Assembly: GCA_000697055.1 (NCBI GenBank)
Contig: JNDT01002270.1
Location: forward strand, 26,074-90,073
Direction: 5' to 3'
DNA from: Saksenaea vasiformis B4078
Taxonomy: Eukaryota > Mucoromycota > Mucoromycetes > Mucorales > Saksenaeaceae
Length of the DNA: 64,000 nt
The number at the start of each line of letters is the position of its first letter. Positions within the stretch are counted from its first letter, which is position 1. The notes beneath the pieces are model-generated. The model did not search any database, was not told the DNA's origin, and worked only from the letters and a program-made list of their open reading frames with translations. Below are positions 11,452 to 27,623 of the stretch, one piece after another. The position numbers were made by a program, and so were the translations under genes.

Positions 11452-13026
11452 ATGGCTGCGTCCGAACCCATTTTTGTTGACCTTCACGATAACAGCAAGC
11501 CTTCCGAAATTGAAAGCTTGTGCATGAAGTGCGGTGAGAATGTACGCAATTCTTGCTTCATTTTGGCAGCCTTACTAATACCTGAACCCGCTAGGGCACC
11601 ACACGGTTGCTGTTCACCAAGATTCCTCATTTCAAGTATGACATTTATCATTTATGTTCTTATTGCTGATATTTTCTATGTAGAGAAATTATTCTTATGG
11701 CTTTTGAGTGTCCACATTGTGGTTTCCGCAACAATGAACTTCAGAGTGCTGGTGTCTTCAATGAAAAGGGACATACAGTTACCTGTATCGTAAAGGGAAA
11801 ACAGGTAATATAAGACAGATCTATGTTTAACAGGTAATAATTAACCTGTGGTGATTATAGGATTTGGACCGTCAGCTTGTCAAGTCAGATTTTGCTGCTG
11901 TCAAATTCGAAGAATTGGACATGGAAATTCCTGCAAATAACCGTCGCGGTCTTTTGACCACCGTGGAAGGCTTACTTGGAAATGCCATTGACGATTTAGC
12001 TCAGGGTCAACCGGTGCGCAAGTATGCTGATGAAGAATTGTACAACAAGATTGAAGCAATTGTGGCTAAGCTGGAAGAATACAAAGAAGGCAAAGAGCAA
12101 TTTACAATGATTATCGATGATCCTTCCGGTAACTCTTACGTTGAGAATCGATGCCTTCCTGCCCAAGATCCCCAGCTCAAATTGAGATGGTACACTCGTA
12201 CTCCCGAACAAAACGCTGCGTTAGGATTACAATCTGACCAAACGCCAGCTGAAGCCGCCGCTAGTGCTGTCCAAGAAGATGACAGTGAAGTTCCTGAAGT
12301 GATGACATTCCCTGCCAACTGTTCTCACTGCCAGGCCCCTAGCAAAACTAATATGCATGTCCTTGAAATCCCCCACTTCAAGGAAGTTGTGATTATGGCT
12401 ACAAACTGCGAACATTGTGGTTACAAGAGCAACGAAGTCAAGGCCGGCGGTCCTATCGCACTTAAGGGCAAGAAGATTATTTTGAAGGTTACAGATGTTG
12501 AGGATTTGTCAAGAGATATTTTGAAGGTAATGATGCTTCATGAACAACAAATTTGCTTATACGTACTGTGCCATAGTCCGAAACATGTGGTTTGTCTATT
12601 CCAGAAATCAATCTGGAGTTGACTCCTGGTACCTTGGGCGGTCGTTTCACTACTGTGGAGGGACTTTTGCGACAGGTGCACCAAGAGCTAGAGGAACGTG
12701 CCTTCTCGCATGGTGATTCCGCTACTGATGAAAGCAGGACGCGCTGGACCAACTTCTTGAACGATTTGAACGAGGTGGCTGAAGGAAAGCGCTTGCCAGT
12801 TACTCTGGTCGTCGATGATCCTCTCTCCAACTCATATCTTCAGGTAATAGGGTTGCCCTGAATGAATGACGCGTTAATAAGTCTCCAGAATTTGTATGCA
12901 CCTGATGACGACCCGGAGATGACCATCGAAGAGTACGAGCGCGATTGGGATACAAACGAATCGCTCGGTCTGAACGACATGAAGCTAGAAAACTATGAGG
13001 AACCAAAGGCAGAAGAAGCTCAGTAG
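11452..13026 (+). CDS. ZPR1: zinc finger protein ZPR1
   Basis: Six exons: 11452-11541, 11595-11635, 11684-11804, 11861-12526, 12577-12843 and 12889-13026, giving 1323 nt (440 aa). ZPR1 is a chaperone for folding of elongation factor eEF1A and also binds receptor tails. The protein has the diagnostic duplicated architecture. The first zinc finger is CMKCGEN...CPHCGF, followed by a ZPR1 beta domain containing [14 protein letters not shown]. The second is CSHCQAPS...[12 protein letters not shown], followed by a domain with [20 protein letters not shown]. Both CxxC pairs of each finger are intact. The tail ends in an acidic [13 protein letters not shown]. Length matches the family (about 440-490 aa). 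Every exon junction keeps frame. Confidence 0.97.
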
Positions 13027-14086
13027 AGAGATTGCCACGTTGACTGATCCTGTTGTTCTTTTTTCTTTTTAACATTCGGTGTAATCACCCCTCATACAAA
13101 ATGTAATAGATTTAGCATGTGTTCCGTTATAAAAGGCAAGGAAATGGTGTATCACTACAGCTTTTTTTTATGACAATAAAAGAAAAAAAAAGCTTGATGC
13201 TTGTAGAAGAATACATATGCTCCTTGATTCACTATGTGTTGGATACGCTGCTTAGTGGATCTTATGGTATGGCACCCGTTTATACACGAACAGTTGCGAA
13301 GGCAAAATATCAGTGCACCTGTCAACCTAGATCAATTTCACAAAAGACACATTTCCTTCGCCCGACAGATCTCTTTTATTTCCTTCCCTCTAGATTCGAG
13401 TGGGATATGGACTACCCTGATGTTTCCCATTCTAAACAGACAGTAAGTAGATAACTACTTTGGAGAAGCAGTTGATCGACTTTTCGGCCTTTTTAAAGAC
13501 TCAAATCACTTTGACATTTGACGATACCGATTTGCAAAATTGATCTTTCGACTCAACTTGGCAGTCAGTTTCAAAGAAATATAGCATTAAAGATTAGACA
13601 TGATCATGCTGGAACAGCATTTTCAGTGTAGAACTTGACCACTTAGCGCCGCCGATTCTAATAAAGTTCGCCAATATTATTGGTCTGGATTTGCTTATGA
13701 TGGCTACGGATATAAGCCCTCCAAAGATCTCTTTAGCAAGCGGACAATGTCAATTACGGCCATGGTAGTACACGTCTGGATCACACTATTATCGTTGACC
13801 CAATGCTTGTTCAGCCCGAAATTTGGGAATTTACTGCATCTACGCGGAATATTCTCCCCCTACTGAGGGTGAAGGGATTAAGGCATTTTTAGCGTGTCTC
13901 TTTTTCAGGTACGGGATTCGCGTCGGTAGTGCAGCGGGCGAATGCTTTTGGTCATTTGCAGCTAATGCATACGTCGGAGTTCTGATTTTATGACTGACAT
14001 CATCTACAGGTGCGCCGACGGTGCGTGTAGCGAAACTGCAAAGAGAATCCCGGTGCGACCTTTTCTTGTAAGTTCAACGGCGAAAG
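13027..14086. other. intergenic, no supported gene
   Basis: Between ZPR1 and the kinesin I find short frames only, with no recognisable domain. The segment at 13230-13450 is open in two frames for about 70 codons without family resemblance. Confidence 0.4.
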
Positions 14087-17317
<3,231 letters not shown>

Positions 17318-18499
17318 TAATGAAACTTTCTGTCTATAGTCATGCAAAAAGAAAAACAAAAGAAAAAATGAAACAATATGTACAGTTGCCTAGCAAAAAA
17401 TGTTGGTTGAAGCTAAGTAGCATTGGCTCTTAATGAACTTTGTGTCCTGTATTCCTTCATGTCGCATTCACGTCAGAGATGGAATTCTCTAACAGGAAAC
17501 AAGTTTAAATGTTATGAGTAACTCATCTTCTTCGATCTTCTTCTCGCAAAAACATCTATCTAAAGACATTAATCTAGGCTTACATAGGGTTATTCGGTCT
17601 TTGTATGCCACTTAGCCTCCTATTCCGAACTGTCTAGGTTATGTGGTGTTACTAATCACTTCGGTAGATGCTATTATATCCAACATTGTTTATCCTCAAC
17701 AATAGATTGCTAGACGATGTACCGTACTCGATAAGCTGTGGCACTTATTTATCCACAACTGTTATTATTTACATCAGACATCCAAAGTAGTATCCGGTTG
17801 ATAGTATCACAAAGTGATCTCCGAGAGATCTTCTAAGTACCGTCCATTTTTTATTCAACTATACGATCCGTTCCTGTTGTTTGAATAATGTTGGGTCCAA
17901 AAAATACACGAAAATCATGCAAAGAAAAAAAAAAGATTTGGTTGTCTCATTGATTTATACAGAGCTTGTATCCCGCTCTCGTCATCGATAGATGCTTATT
18001 CATGGCAGCGTAAAAGCCCGCAACAAGCGGCAAATTCTAAATGCTGGAGATCTCATCTGTAGATATCAACGTCTTTCATTGCACCAAGAAAAGGACGCCC
18101 TTGGATAAGGTAGTAGATCGCTGCTTTTCATTGAGCCAGTAGTTCTTGATATAAACACCCCTTATATGATGGCCACATACTCTTTCACCTAATACACGCG
18201 CACGGCGCAAATGTTCCCTGTCCGAAAAATCATACGCCCATTATCCTGTGTGAACGAACAACAAGATCTATATAAACATGCGGAGATGTGACAAGAGATT
18301 AAGGGCGTAAATACTGGATTTTCAGCGAGTGTTTTCATCAAATAAATACCATGTGACGTCCAAGTCAAATAAATTTTGCGCTGGAGAGTGATGCGTCTTG
18401 GCGCGAAGAAGTGCTTCATTTGCGTTAATACAAGGAATAATTCGCGCCTCGGTTATCTCAATTTTGCATTAAAGTGCTTCAGCGATGGCTCTTCGGTAT
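17318..18499. other. intergenic, no gene seen
   Basis: AT-rich sequence downstream of the kinesin with only short random frames. Confidence 0.4.
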
Positions 18500-19165
18500 T
18501 CTTCCGGAAGCAGTAAAAATGTCTTGAGATAAGAGTAGGTTTAATCCAAAATGATCTGTGTTTAAAGGCTCGCATGAACCATTTTTAAATTCTTTGCCTC
18601 TGTTTTTCATAAAGCCATCCCCGGTAAGGATGTCAATTTATATACATACAAGATTATTCATGTCTTTATGTCTATTCTTTAGCCTACATGACCTCTGTCC
18701 CGAACCGTCTCGGCTGTGGTGTAGCCCATCGTTCACCACCAGGTAAGCAAGTATTGTCACATGCAGCCTCGCTCCAACTTCCACGACAGAACCTCGCCAG
18801 ACGTTGCATCGCTTCAATCCTCTGCAGAGTGTTAACACCCAAACTGGAAGTCCTGTCAGTATAATCTCCACTGCCGCCCCCATCGCGTCAGATGCGGGGC
18901 AGGCTGCCGTCATTGGGCGGCTATGCCCTTCGGGGGTAAGTGAAGTGACATCAAAGTATCTTCCATTTACTAACCGTGAATGGATTTTTATGCTGCTCGA
19001 ATAAATTTTGCGTCCATCTGGGTACCAAGTTGATGTATGTGGAGTATTATTTTATTGCCAATTTATATACTGATAACTGCGTATTTCATTCCTTATTTAG
19101 CGCAAACCTGGCTCTCGATGGACGCAGAATTTACATAAAGTAGCGTAAAAATTCATTCAATAGCT
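18500..19165 (+). repeat. dispersed repeat copy B, with 40-bp inverted repeat at its right end
   Basis: This is the best-preserved full copy together with C. The right end holds an inverted repeat: 18978-19017 pairs with 19118-19158 around a 100-bp spacer, with the inner motif TTTTGCGTCCAT versus ATGGACGCAGAA. The body contains CACCACAGC/GCTGTGGTG, the GC-rich centre and the CTTCGGGGGTAAGTGAAG block shared with A, C and D. No coding capacity is seen. Confidence 0.8.
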
Positions 19166-20966
19166 AGTATGTAGCGATGCGGATAAAGTCCCGTTTTCTC
19201 TGCCTATTTAGTCTGCATACTGAAATTTACCCTACGCTCCAGCAAAAAACCTTCGAAACGATGACAGTTACCGCCCCTGATACCTGGACACGGCTGCAAG
19301 CAGGCGGTAGTTATCTTTGTAGGATTACCTCATACAATTACCACATATCGAAGTACCTACATATACAAAGCGTCGTCACTACTGTCCTTCCTAGAAGATA
19401 CTCGCTGCCATCCATGTATGTCAGTGGCGTTGTTGTAAAGGATATAGTCAGAGTATCCTGAGATACCGAACAGCCAAGTCTGCATGGATCGATTAGCAGC
19501 GCCTCCAACTCCTGCATAATTCCTTCCGCCGAACTGCTGGATTCCATAGCTCCTATCTTGAGCCCTATTTTCAAGAAGTATATGTATTTAGCCACCGCTG
19601 GAGTTGTGTTTCTGGCCAATTGGACTGGACTGATCGCATCGCACTACATTCTTCCTCACCCAACGTTTATATCCCACTTTTCGCTCACATGAGACAACGC
19701 GATATTGAGTTAATTCACCTGTAAATTAATACTTTGGCGATATGGCGGTCATCCCACAAAGAAAGACTACAATAATACAGATATCATCCTTCTGGGCTCA
19801 TATTCTCGATATTTCTTGTGTCGATCAACATCGAAGTCCCGCTATCATGGCTACGTAAGGCTTTGCGCGCCGAGGCCAAAAACTGGTCGAGCGTTAGTTC
19901 GCGTTCAATTTTCTCAATATTCAGGTCATGAAGGGTAGAATTAATTGCAGTAAAAAGGATGCACTCCGATTAGAACAATGAACTAGCTACTACTCGAAAA
20001 TAGTGCCGTCTCACAGATGTACTAAACTCTCCCAAGTGGACCTGTGAAAATGCCTCCAAAAATTTTGTGTCTCGTCTAAATTCAAACACCACAACCTGCT
20101 TTGCAGTATTTCCCGAAAGCAAAGTAATGTATAACACTAATTACGTAGTTTATACCAACTAGACCGGCAGTATTTATCCACGTCTGTGAAAGAAAAGGCG
20201 ACTAAACTTAAATCTATTCCGCGCTTTCTCTACCAAACGTGTTGGGAATACATCAAGCGACTGTGTGATGATCACAGGACTTGAAGGTTGTGAAAAAAAA
20301 GGTTGCCAAGGATAAAAGGAATGGGATAGGCAAAAGGAGATCCATGTCACTTTGCTGGTCTAACTAATATAGGGAAGACGCGAGTAGGGATTTGCAAAGT
20401 AAACAAGGTAGTGAGAAAATGGCTGGTCCCAGGAAGCACGAAGAACTTTACTCATTTGGAGCGTGTTCCGTTATCCAGGCCAAAAAAGGCTAAACACACA
20501 CTGTCGGACTTGCAGAGGCATTAAACGTAAGTAGTGAAGTATCAAAATGGCGAATATAGGTACATCAGTACAGTTTATTCAATTCCATGTAGCGACCTAT
20601 TGGAAAAATGACTATGTCATATCGCGATGACATATATTATCAAAATAGGGTGCCTTGCGGTGAAGAGTGGGTTCCCGAATAGATTGTAGGACAGAGAAAG
20701 ATTAAATATAAACAAACGAAGTAGAAAACGGACGAGTGAATAAAAAAGGCAAAGTCTAGCCGAGAGAGATCTTTGGCATACGTGGCTGGAAGAAAAACTT
20801 ACATCTATTGGTATCAACATCGAAAGAGCGAGAGGGGACACAAAGGTGGCTGGAATAGAAAAAAAGAAATGGCGACGTGGCACTAGCTAATGCAAAAGGC
20901 AACCCAAAAAAACTATAAAAGGGCAATAAAAAAAAGCGCTCTGGCAGATTATCATCAAACAACATC
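19166..20966. other. intergenic, no gene; TATA box just before DUF3759 gene
   Basis: No supported gene lies here. A TATAAAA element at 20914-20920, 47 bp before the next start codon, probably belongs to the downstream gene. Confidence 0.45.
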
Positions 20967-21343
20967 ATGTCTTACCACGAAGAAGCCTACAACAAGATCA
21001 ACGCCGTTGAAGTTCCCCAGGAAGAACACAAGGCTGAATGGACCCACCAGCTTTTGGCCGGTGCTGCCGCTTTCGAGGCCATGCGTCTCTACAACAAGAA
21101 GAAGGCCGAGGATGGTGCCGAGGATGACCACCACCTTGCCAAGGAGCTCCTTGCCGGTTTCGCTGGTGTTGCCGCTGACCGTCTCATTGAGACCAAGGGC
21201 ATGGACTGGCTCGACAGAGAGAAGGCTAAGCAGTAAGTACAGTCGATTCATTATCTGAATCTTCTCGCTGACGCGTCCTTTTTAGTCACGCCAAGGAAGA
21301 GGCTGAGAAGCTCTACTCCCAGCAGACTGGTTTCCAATTCTAA
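20967..21343 (+). CDS. DUF3759 / CipC-like small protein
   Basis: Two exons, 20967-21232 and 21286-21343, give 324 nt (107 aa). The protein is MSYHEEAYNKI..., then HQLLAGAAAFEAMRLYNKK, HHLAKELLAGFAGVAADRL and a short basic tail. This matches the fungal DUF3759 family, which includes the concanamycin-induced protein CipC of Aspergillus. The molecular function is unknown, but these genes are often strongly expressed and stress-responsive. The codon choice is strikingly biased toward GCC, AAG and CTC compared with neighbours. Together with the TATAAAA box 47 bp upstream, this suggests high expression. There is no signal peptide and no membrane segment. Confidence 0.85.
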
Positions 21344-24318
21344 GTGGAGAAAACCCTGTTTATATACCTCCTGTTTCTGTGGCCCTACGGCCCACACTGT
21401 ACTTAGTTGATACATAGCAACAATAAAAGAAAAAGGTTATGTCTTTTTGTCAAACAAAACAGAAGTTGTTGGTCTGGCGTGATACATGTCAGAGTTTGCT
21501 TGTTTGTCACGGAAACGCGTCCGGTGATGTGTAATTTACCATGATATAGCGGTACCATAAAGCGTTTGTGAATCGTTGTACATGCTGGGTTTCTTTATTT
21601 TGGGACTATTCATGAAGTAATTGCTACCCCCAACGAAAACAAATCGTGTTCTCAAAACATGGGCTCAAAAGAGTCAAACGTTGTATAGACAGAAATGCAC
21701 GTATCAATGGATTAACTAATTTCCCGGTGACTAGAATTAAGCCCATAGGTGGTTATAGACGATGAGGAATAGATTCATGAGATAGTGAGTCCGCACATAG
21801 GGTGTCGCTACAGGAGGACGACCGCGAGCGTTTACTGTGCAGTTCAAATTCAAGGACACGGGCTTTTGCACAGAAGCTATAATCCCGTGGGGATGCTTCT
21901 GTACGCAGACATAATCAAGTGAAATTTCTTAGACTAACATCTGAGAAAGTTATGAGCGTCTCACTGCGAAATTGGAAAGCCGTGTCCGTATGGCACAGAG
22001 ACGGATTATACCGTATAAAATGCCAGTTGAAGCATCTTTAACACGCGTAAAAGCTGCAGCCACTAGCTTATTCCCGCCGAGAAGCGCGTGGGAACTCATC
22101 CTAGAGCATACTGGTAAAGTTATTCCGTTACACTAGGGTAGATAATAGAGTAATTGCTTCAGAAATGCGAGGAGCGTTAAGTTCTCGGAGGACACTGTGT
22201 ACTCATGGGTACAAAGTGCAACAACCCTGCCGCAACATACAGGTACGGGCAGTGAGGTCAAACTCAATGGGCATCTTGATTCGGTCTGCAAAGGGCAGAC
22301 GATCGCCATCAACTTTAAAAAACCACTTCTCTCTCAACCCACCCATCTTCCACAGCAAAAAGGGACATAGCACGGTCTGATCAAAGAATAACTATCTGCA
22401 GTTACTACAGCCTCAAAGGCCTGAGGCAAAACCATTGAACTAAATGCGGTCCATAGTGCCATAGCGATGGCGTGTAATTTTCACTTTTGCCATCACCTAA
22501 AACGCACTATAACAAGGTATGGCGAACAGTGACAAGCAATGCAACCCCGTAATGTCGGTCGTAATTATACTCATTTGGCGGGAGGTCAAGTGTTTCGCAT
22601 GCGTTCTGAAGCCGTGTGAACGACACTTGCGGCGAGGATCTTTATTAGCTTCAAACCAGAAGAAAAACTTAACGAAGTGGTGAAGACCTCAAGCATCGAT
22701 GCTTACGAAATCGCAACACCTTAGTGCTAACTCCGGGATTTGCCTTTCAGCTTCTCTCACTGTTTAGCTTACGTTTGTCTGACGAACTTCTAGCGTTTTC
22801 GCGCGGGTCCATATCTATCAACCTTGCACAGCCTCTACTTTTCAGACTACGATGAAAGTCAGAAGTCCGCGTCTAAACTTTTCACCATGGTTAAATCCGG
22901 ACGCTTATCATTAGAGAAGCCGATCGTAAAGTCTGGAGAAGTCAAGATGTTCTGCAGATCATTAAGAAGTATGAGGTCAACGGGTAAACAGTAGAAGTAT
23001 CTAGTAATATAGTACTCAACGCGCAGTTACAGAAGCTTAGGATCATTGGTCATAAAGCATGCTGTCAAATCGACCAACTCAAGGTTCGGCATCCTCTTTG
23101 AAGCAAGCGGAGCGTGAGGATGAGATAAATTAGTCTATGTGCCGTATTGCTTATCCACTAATGGAAGACGGCGGTTGTTATCTGAGAAACGATACGAAAG
23201 GAGGCCTATACCAAAAGGAAAATCTTAGATAATGCTTTACTAGATGTTATTACACCACCTCCTCTCACTATTTCTGCCAATTCGGCATACCAAGCATCAA
23301 TACTGACGATCGTTTGATCCATATATGTTAAGGATAGACGCAGTCCTTGTGTATAAAACTTCCGCTGCTACTGTGACGATGATACGACAGAAAAACCTAC
23401 GGTAACGGAAACGCGCCTATACCGTAGAGCAGATAGATATTGTGAAAAGCTTTCCATTATGGTATGAGAGACTAAGTTGGATAGACCTGGTGAAAGTCTG
23501 ATGTTTGAACACTTATTAAAACTATCCCTTTATCTCAACAGCAGCATACATGTGTTTAGCTGTGATGGCCATTTCTGTCTGGCTGATCACAAATTGCTAT
23601 AATCAATCGGGCAGTGAATGGCCCCAAAAATAGTATTTTCTTTTTTCCTTAATTTAGAGATAAGTTGATTTGAAAAATGAGGCACCGATCACGGAACCCG
23701 GAACCCCAATTGAAGCCACACTGTTGAAAATGAATTTGGAGCAGGGTCATCGGTCCTAACATCCGCCGCCCCATTAGGTTGAACGATGCTCACGTACGAC
23801 GTTCGTCACAGATTAAACTCTTTCCAACGCGTTTTATACTTCTGATCAACGGCATATTACAATAGTTGCCTGCTCCTGGGGTTCACAATTAAGTCCTCAA
23901 TACAGTAAGACCTCTAAACCATGTATAAGGATGAGGTCGATGTAACCAGCTAAAAGGCACTATTGACAGGGCCCTCGGTATGCACGACTATTATTTCTGC
24001 ATCCCTGGCCACTCACATCGATTATGACAAAACGCTGATCTCCCTACATGTTGTAAACGAACTCGACAGGTTGCGGGACTTCAAGCTTGTCGCTTCGAAC
24101 GATATAACTTTTCTAAGCACATAGAATCAGAAAAAATTTGCTTTTCTTATGGAAAAAGCTGCCCATGTGAGTTTTTATCCCGTGATTGTTGATCTCTGGA
24201 AGAGAACCTGTTGCTCTCGCCAAATTTTTGATATTCGCTTGAGAATCGTTTTCGAGGCATTTATATGCTTGTGTAACGTTCTCTCATCCACAATTGCCTT
24301 AATGGGAAATTTCATTCG
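21344..24318. other. long gene-free stretch
   Basis: Almost 3 kb without a supportable gene on either strand; all frames are short and lack family resemblance. It is the left part of the accessory, gene-poor zone. Confidence 0.4.
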
Positions 24319-24665
24319 TTACATGCCTTCCGTTGAAGGTGAAGCTCCGTGATTGATAGAATTAGATGCAGAATTTCGCGGGAAATTGGATGTATCCGGC
24401 CGAGCCATTTGGTATCGGCCATCAAATGCCAGTTCTATCTTGGCGCTCGAAGTTTCATATCCTTCCGAGTAGGTTATGAACGTTGATGACAACAATGCTT
24501 CCTCGTCCCAACTAGCTTCGATGACAATACTAACAAATAACGGAATCTCCACGTCGACTATGATAAGCTTATCCAGCGCTGCCTTTATAGCCTCTCCCAG
24601 TCCGACAAAATGTGATTCAAATTTGTTGCTGACCTGTTCATTTCCCCAAACATAAACTTGTAGTT
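24319..24665 (-). pseudogene. remnant of a Mucorales-type ORF family
   Basis: A minus-strand frame runs from about 24665 to the stop at 24319. It has the flavour of a repeated ORF family I know from Mucorales genomes: SHFVGLGEAIKAALDKLII, then IELAFDGRYQMARPDTSNFPR. It has no start codon, and upstream and downstream parts are missing. No function is assigned. The resemblance is from memory and should be tested by search. Confidence 0.3.
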
Positions 24666-25204
24666 GCAGAAAGACCTAGTATTGATGTAGAGGACGTAGT
24701 CGGGCTATAAAGCCTCGAGACTAAACTTGGTCTCCGGCTTTGGCTTGTTAGTTGGTAGTGGCGTCCTGAAGAATGAAGTGTCACAGTTTTGTCTAAAATG
24801 GAGCTACGTTTTACCACGTTTCTTTCATATTTCTATTTAGGTGCTTTGACAGAAGGTGGCCAACCAATTTGAAAAGTCGTCTCATGAAGTCGTGCACAAC
24901 TATGTTTGCAAGGCAGTGTCATTAAAGCGTAGATTAGGCAGTGTACCTTAGATTAACGCATTGTTAAATGACAATTTTAAAGGACCTGACTTTGTTAGAA
25001 GAAAGATCAACATTCTCAAAATACTCATGATATCCTGGAACCGTCTTCTGCCGTCGGTTTGACCCAACTGGTGCAGCTGAACGAAGACCATACGATGTGC
25101 AAGTATGCATTCTGTAAACACGAGGTCTCCGGCCAGGAGAACGTCGACCAAACGTACATATTGTTACATTTTTTGCAGTGATGGATTTCTTAATATCCCA
25201 TTGG
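24666..25204. other. no supported gene
   Basis: A minus-strand frame at 24964-25242 is open for 92 codons but I cannot assign it with confidence. It overlaps the start of repeat copy C. Confidence 0.3.
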
Positions 25205-25945
25205 AAAGCGTAAAAATGTCTTAAGAAAGGGAAATATTCCACCTAAAGCAGTACGTCCTTTTCATGTTGAGATAATTCATTACATCAGTGAAGGTTTCTC
25301 TATGCCTTATCGCAATGCATGTAATTTTTCATGATGCGTTTATACCAGAAAAACCCGTATTTAAAGAGACATGTGAATCTTTTTTTTATTCTTCTGCTCT
25401 GTTTATCTTTAACATCCCCGGTAAGCATGTCAATTTTCCATTACGCCTGCAAGATTATTCATGTTTTCTGCCTGTTCTTTAGGCTGCATGATCTTGTCTC
25501 GAACTGTCTTGATTGTGCTGTAAATTTGTTCACCGCTTAAGTAAGTAGATATTGTCATACTCAGCATTACTCGTTTTTTCCGTGATAGATCGCTAGACGC
25601 TGGACTGCTTCAAGTCCTCTGTAGACCGTTAACAATCGGCCAGTCCCAGATACCAACCGCCCCCATCCACCCGGTCCACCGCTCCAGGTGCGGCTGGGTT
25701 CCCGCGTCACCGCCGGATTACCCCTTCGGCGGGTAAGTAAAAGACATCAAAGCATCCTTCATTTACTAACCATAAAGTATTTTTTGTGTTGCTCGAATAG
25801 ATTTGGCGTCCACTGAAGAAACCAAGTTCATGTAAGCTGATTAATCTTCAGACGAAACATTGATTCTTCTTTAGTGCAAACTGGGATATTTAAGGACGCA
25901 AGATTTATTTAGAGTAGCATAAAAAGTGATTCACTAAACGGTACT
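25205..25945 (+). repeat. dispersed repeat copy C, ending at the MAP1 stop codon
   Basis: Same orientation and landmarks as copy B. The right-end inverted repeat is 25774-25812 against 25894-25932. Its last recognisable bases lie within about 15 bp of the methionine aminopeptidase stop codon (25946-25948), so the repeat must form much or all of that gene's 3' flank. Confidence 0.78.
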
Positions 25946-27501
25946 TTAAGTCAAAATCTCGACACCAGTCTCGGTAACAAGCAGTGTATGTTCGAACTGT
26001 GCCGAACGTTTACCGTCTTTGGTGGTAGCAGTCCAACCATCGGGCCTAGAAGATACATACTCAGTCTCTTTAAGTTCTATCAAAAAGTTGGAAAACTTAC
26101 CACAGATGTTCCTGCCAGGTTCCTTCACAAATCATTGGCTCAATTGTGAAAATGTGACCTGGTCTCACAACGCCAACCGCTTTGTTATCTATAAATTCAT
26201 AGCTTAGCACTTGCATCCTTGCATTCGATAAAATCATGTGCTTACTCGCGTAGTGAGGAACATTGGGTGCGCAATGGAACAGTTGGTTAATTCCATGACC
26301 ACAGAAAGCACGCACGACCGAAAATCCATTTTTAGTTGCATGCTCCTCTATAATCTTGCCAAAATCGCGGTAACGTATTCCGGGTTTCACTAGATAGCGT
26401 AATTTTCCTTGTTCAGCATCCTCACTGTTTTCACTGAGAGCTGTTACCTGAAGCAATGGCTTTATCTAGACATTCACGGGTAACTTCCACTAGTTTTCTG
26501 CCAGCTTCATCCACATTTCCAACGTAATAAGTGCCGTTAGCATCACCATGGAATCCATTATAAAAACAACTGATATCGATGTTGAGGATGTCGCCATCAA
26601 CCAAGGGGCGTTGATCGGGGATACCATGACAAATGACTACAGAGCATGTTAAATATATCCTTGAGTATGAAACGGTTTGTACCTTCGTTCAATGATCTGG
26701 ATTCACAAACATCAATCAGATTCTACTGTATTTGAGTACTGCGATAGAAAACTTACGTGCAACATGACTTAGGAAAGTAATTGTAGTTGAGAGGTGAAGG
26801 ATAAGCACCACGTTCGATAGTGGCTTCATGTACGATTCGATCTGGACATCGACCATCAGTCGTTGTTTCGTCGTTGGTTCTTTACTCTTTCTCACCTATC
26901 TCATCCGTCGTAATACCAACACGGATAGCCTTTGCAGCAATATCGAGCACTTCGCGCGTGATCTTTTTTATGCATGTTCGTTAACTATTGACAAGCTGCT
27001 CTCCAAAAGTTTACCTTGCAGGCTTTGCGAATCCCTTCAATTTCCTCGGGTGTGTGTACTTTAATGCTGGCATTTCGAGAAACCGCAAACTCGGACTTGG
27101 GGATTCCTGTTTCGGCATAGTCGGGTTTTTCTATCGACGCAGGTACAATGCGGCGTGGTGAGAGAGGATAAACAGCCCGAAGTGGTCCAGCATAATTAAA
27201 TGTGGAGAATGGATCGTACAGCTCTATATAAAGATCAATTACCAGGTCAATGTTACATTTGAATCCTCACTTTTAGTGGACGCATGCAAAGATTTGTGCT
27301 GACCCTGGATTCAGTGGCATGTTGAGTATGATCTTCTCTTTCTCCAATAAATACACTTACCCAGCTTTTCTTGAAACAGTCTTGTGAACAGAAGAAGGAT
27401 CCAACTGAGTTCGATTGCTTAACGCAGGTAGGACATTGCAAATGAGCTTCTCGTGTACACTCTGGAGAAGAGCACACAGGTTTTTCTACAGCGAGTGACA
27501 T
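25946..27501 (-). CDS. MAP1: methionine aminopeptidase type 1
   Basis: Ten exons on the minus strand: 27501-27361, 27304-27271, 27223-27015, 26962-26896, 26841-26757, 26696-26683 (a 14-nt microexon), 26636-26448, 26389-26246, 26188-26101 and 26045-25946. They sum to 1071 nt (356 aa). The enzyme removes the initiator methionine from nascent chains. The N terminus carries the ribosome-associated zinc finger region ([17 protein letters not shown], then [12 protein letters not shown]). The pita-bread catalytic domain has the metal ligands in order: NIDIS and GFHGD aspartates, the GHGINQ histidine, FTIEPMI and QFEHTLLV glutamates. The extra ELT at the end matches eukaryotic MAP1. Length is slightly short of the usual 370-390 aa. 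Repeat copy C abuts its stop codon. Confidence 0.96.
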
Positions 27502-27623
27502 GACACAATTGGACAGACTACGATCGGAGGACCTGAAGTTTTGTTTCTTTCATATTTAAAGGCCGACCAAGGGACGGTTTTCACGTTTGTATGTATCTTC
27601 GCTCTAACTCTTTGCACTTCCTT
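27502..27623. promoter_or_regulatory. MAP1 upstream region
   Basis: A 122-bp spacer separates the MAP1 start from a divergent decayed ORF. No specific element is recognised. Confidence 0.3.

Noticed and set aside
24964..25242. Minus-strand frame considered as a Tc1/mariner-type transposase piece
   Set aside because: No DDE motif or conserved block can be identified, and it overlaps the start of repeat copy C.
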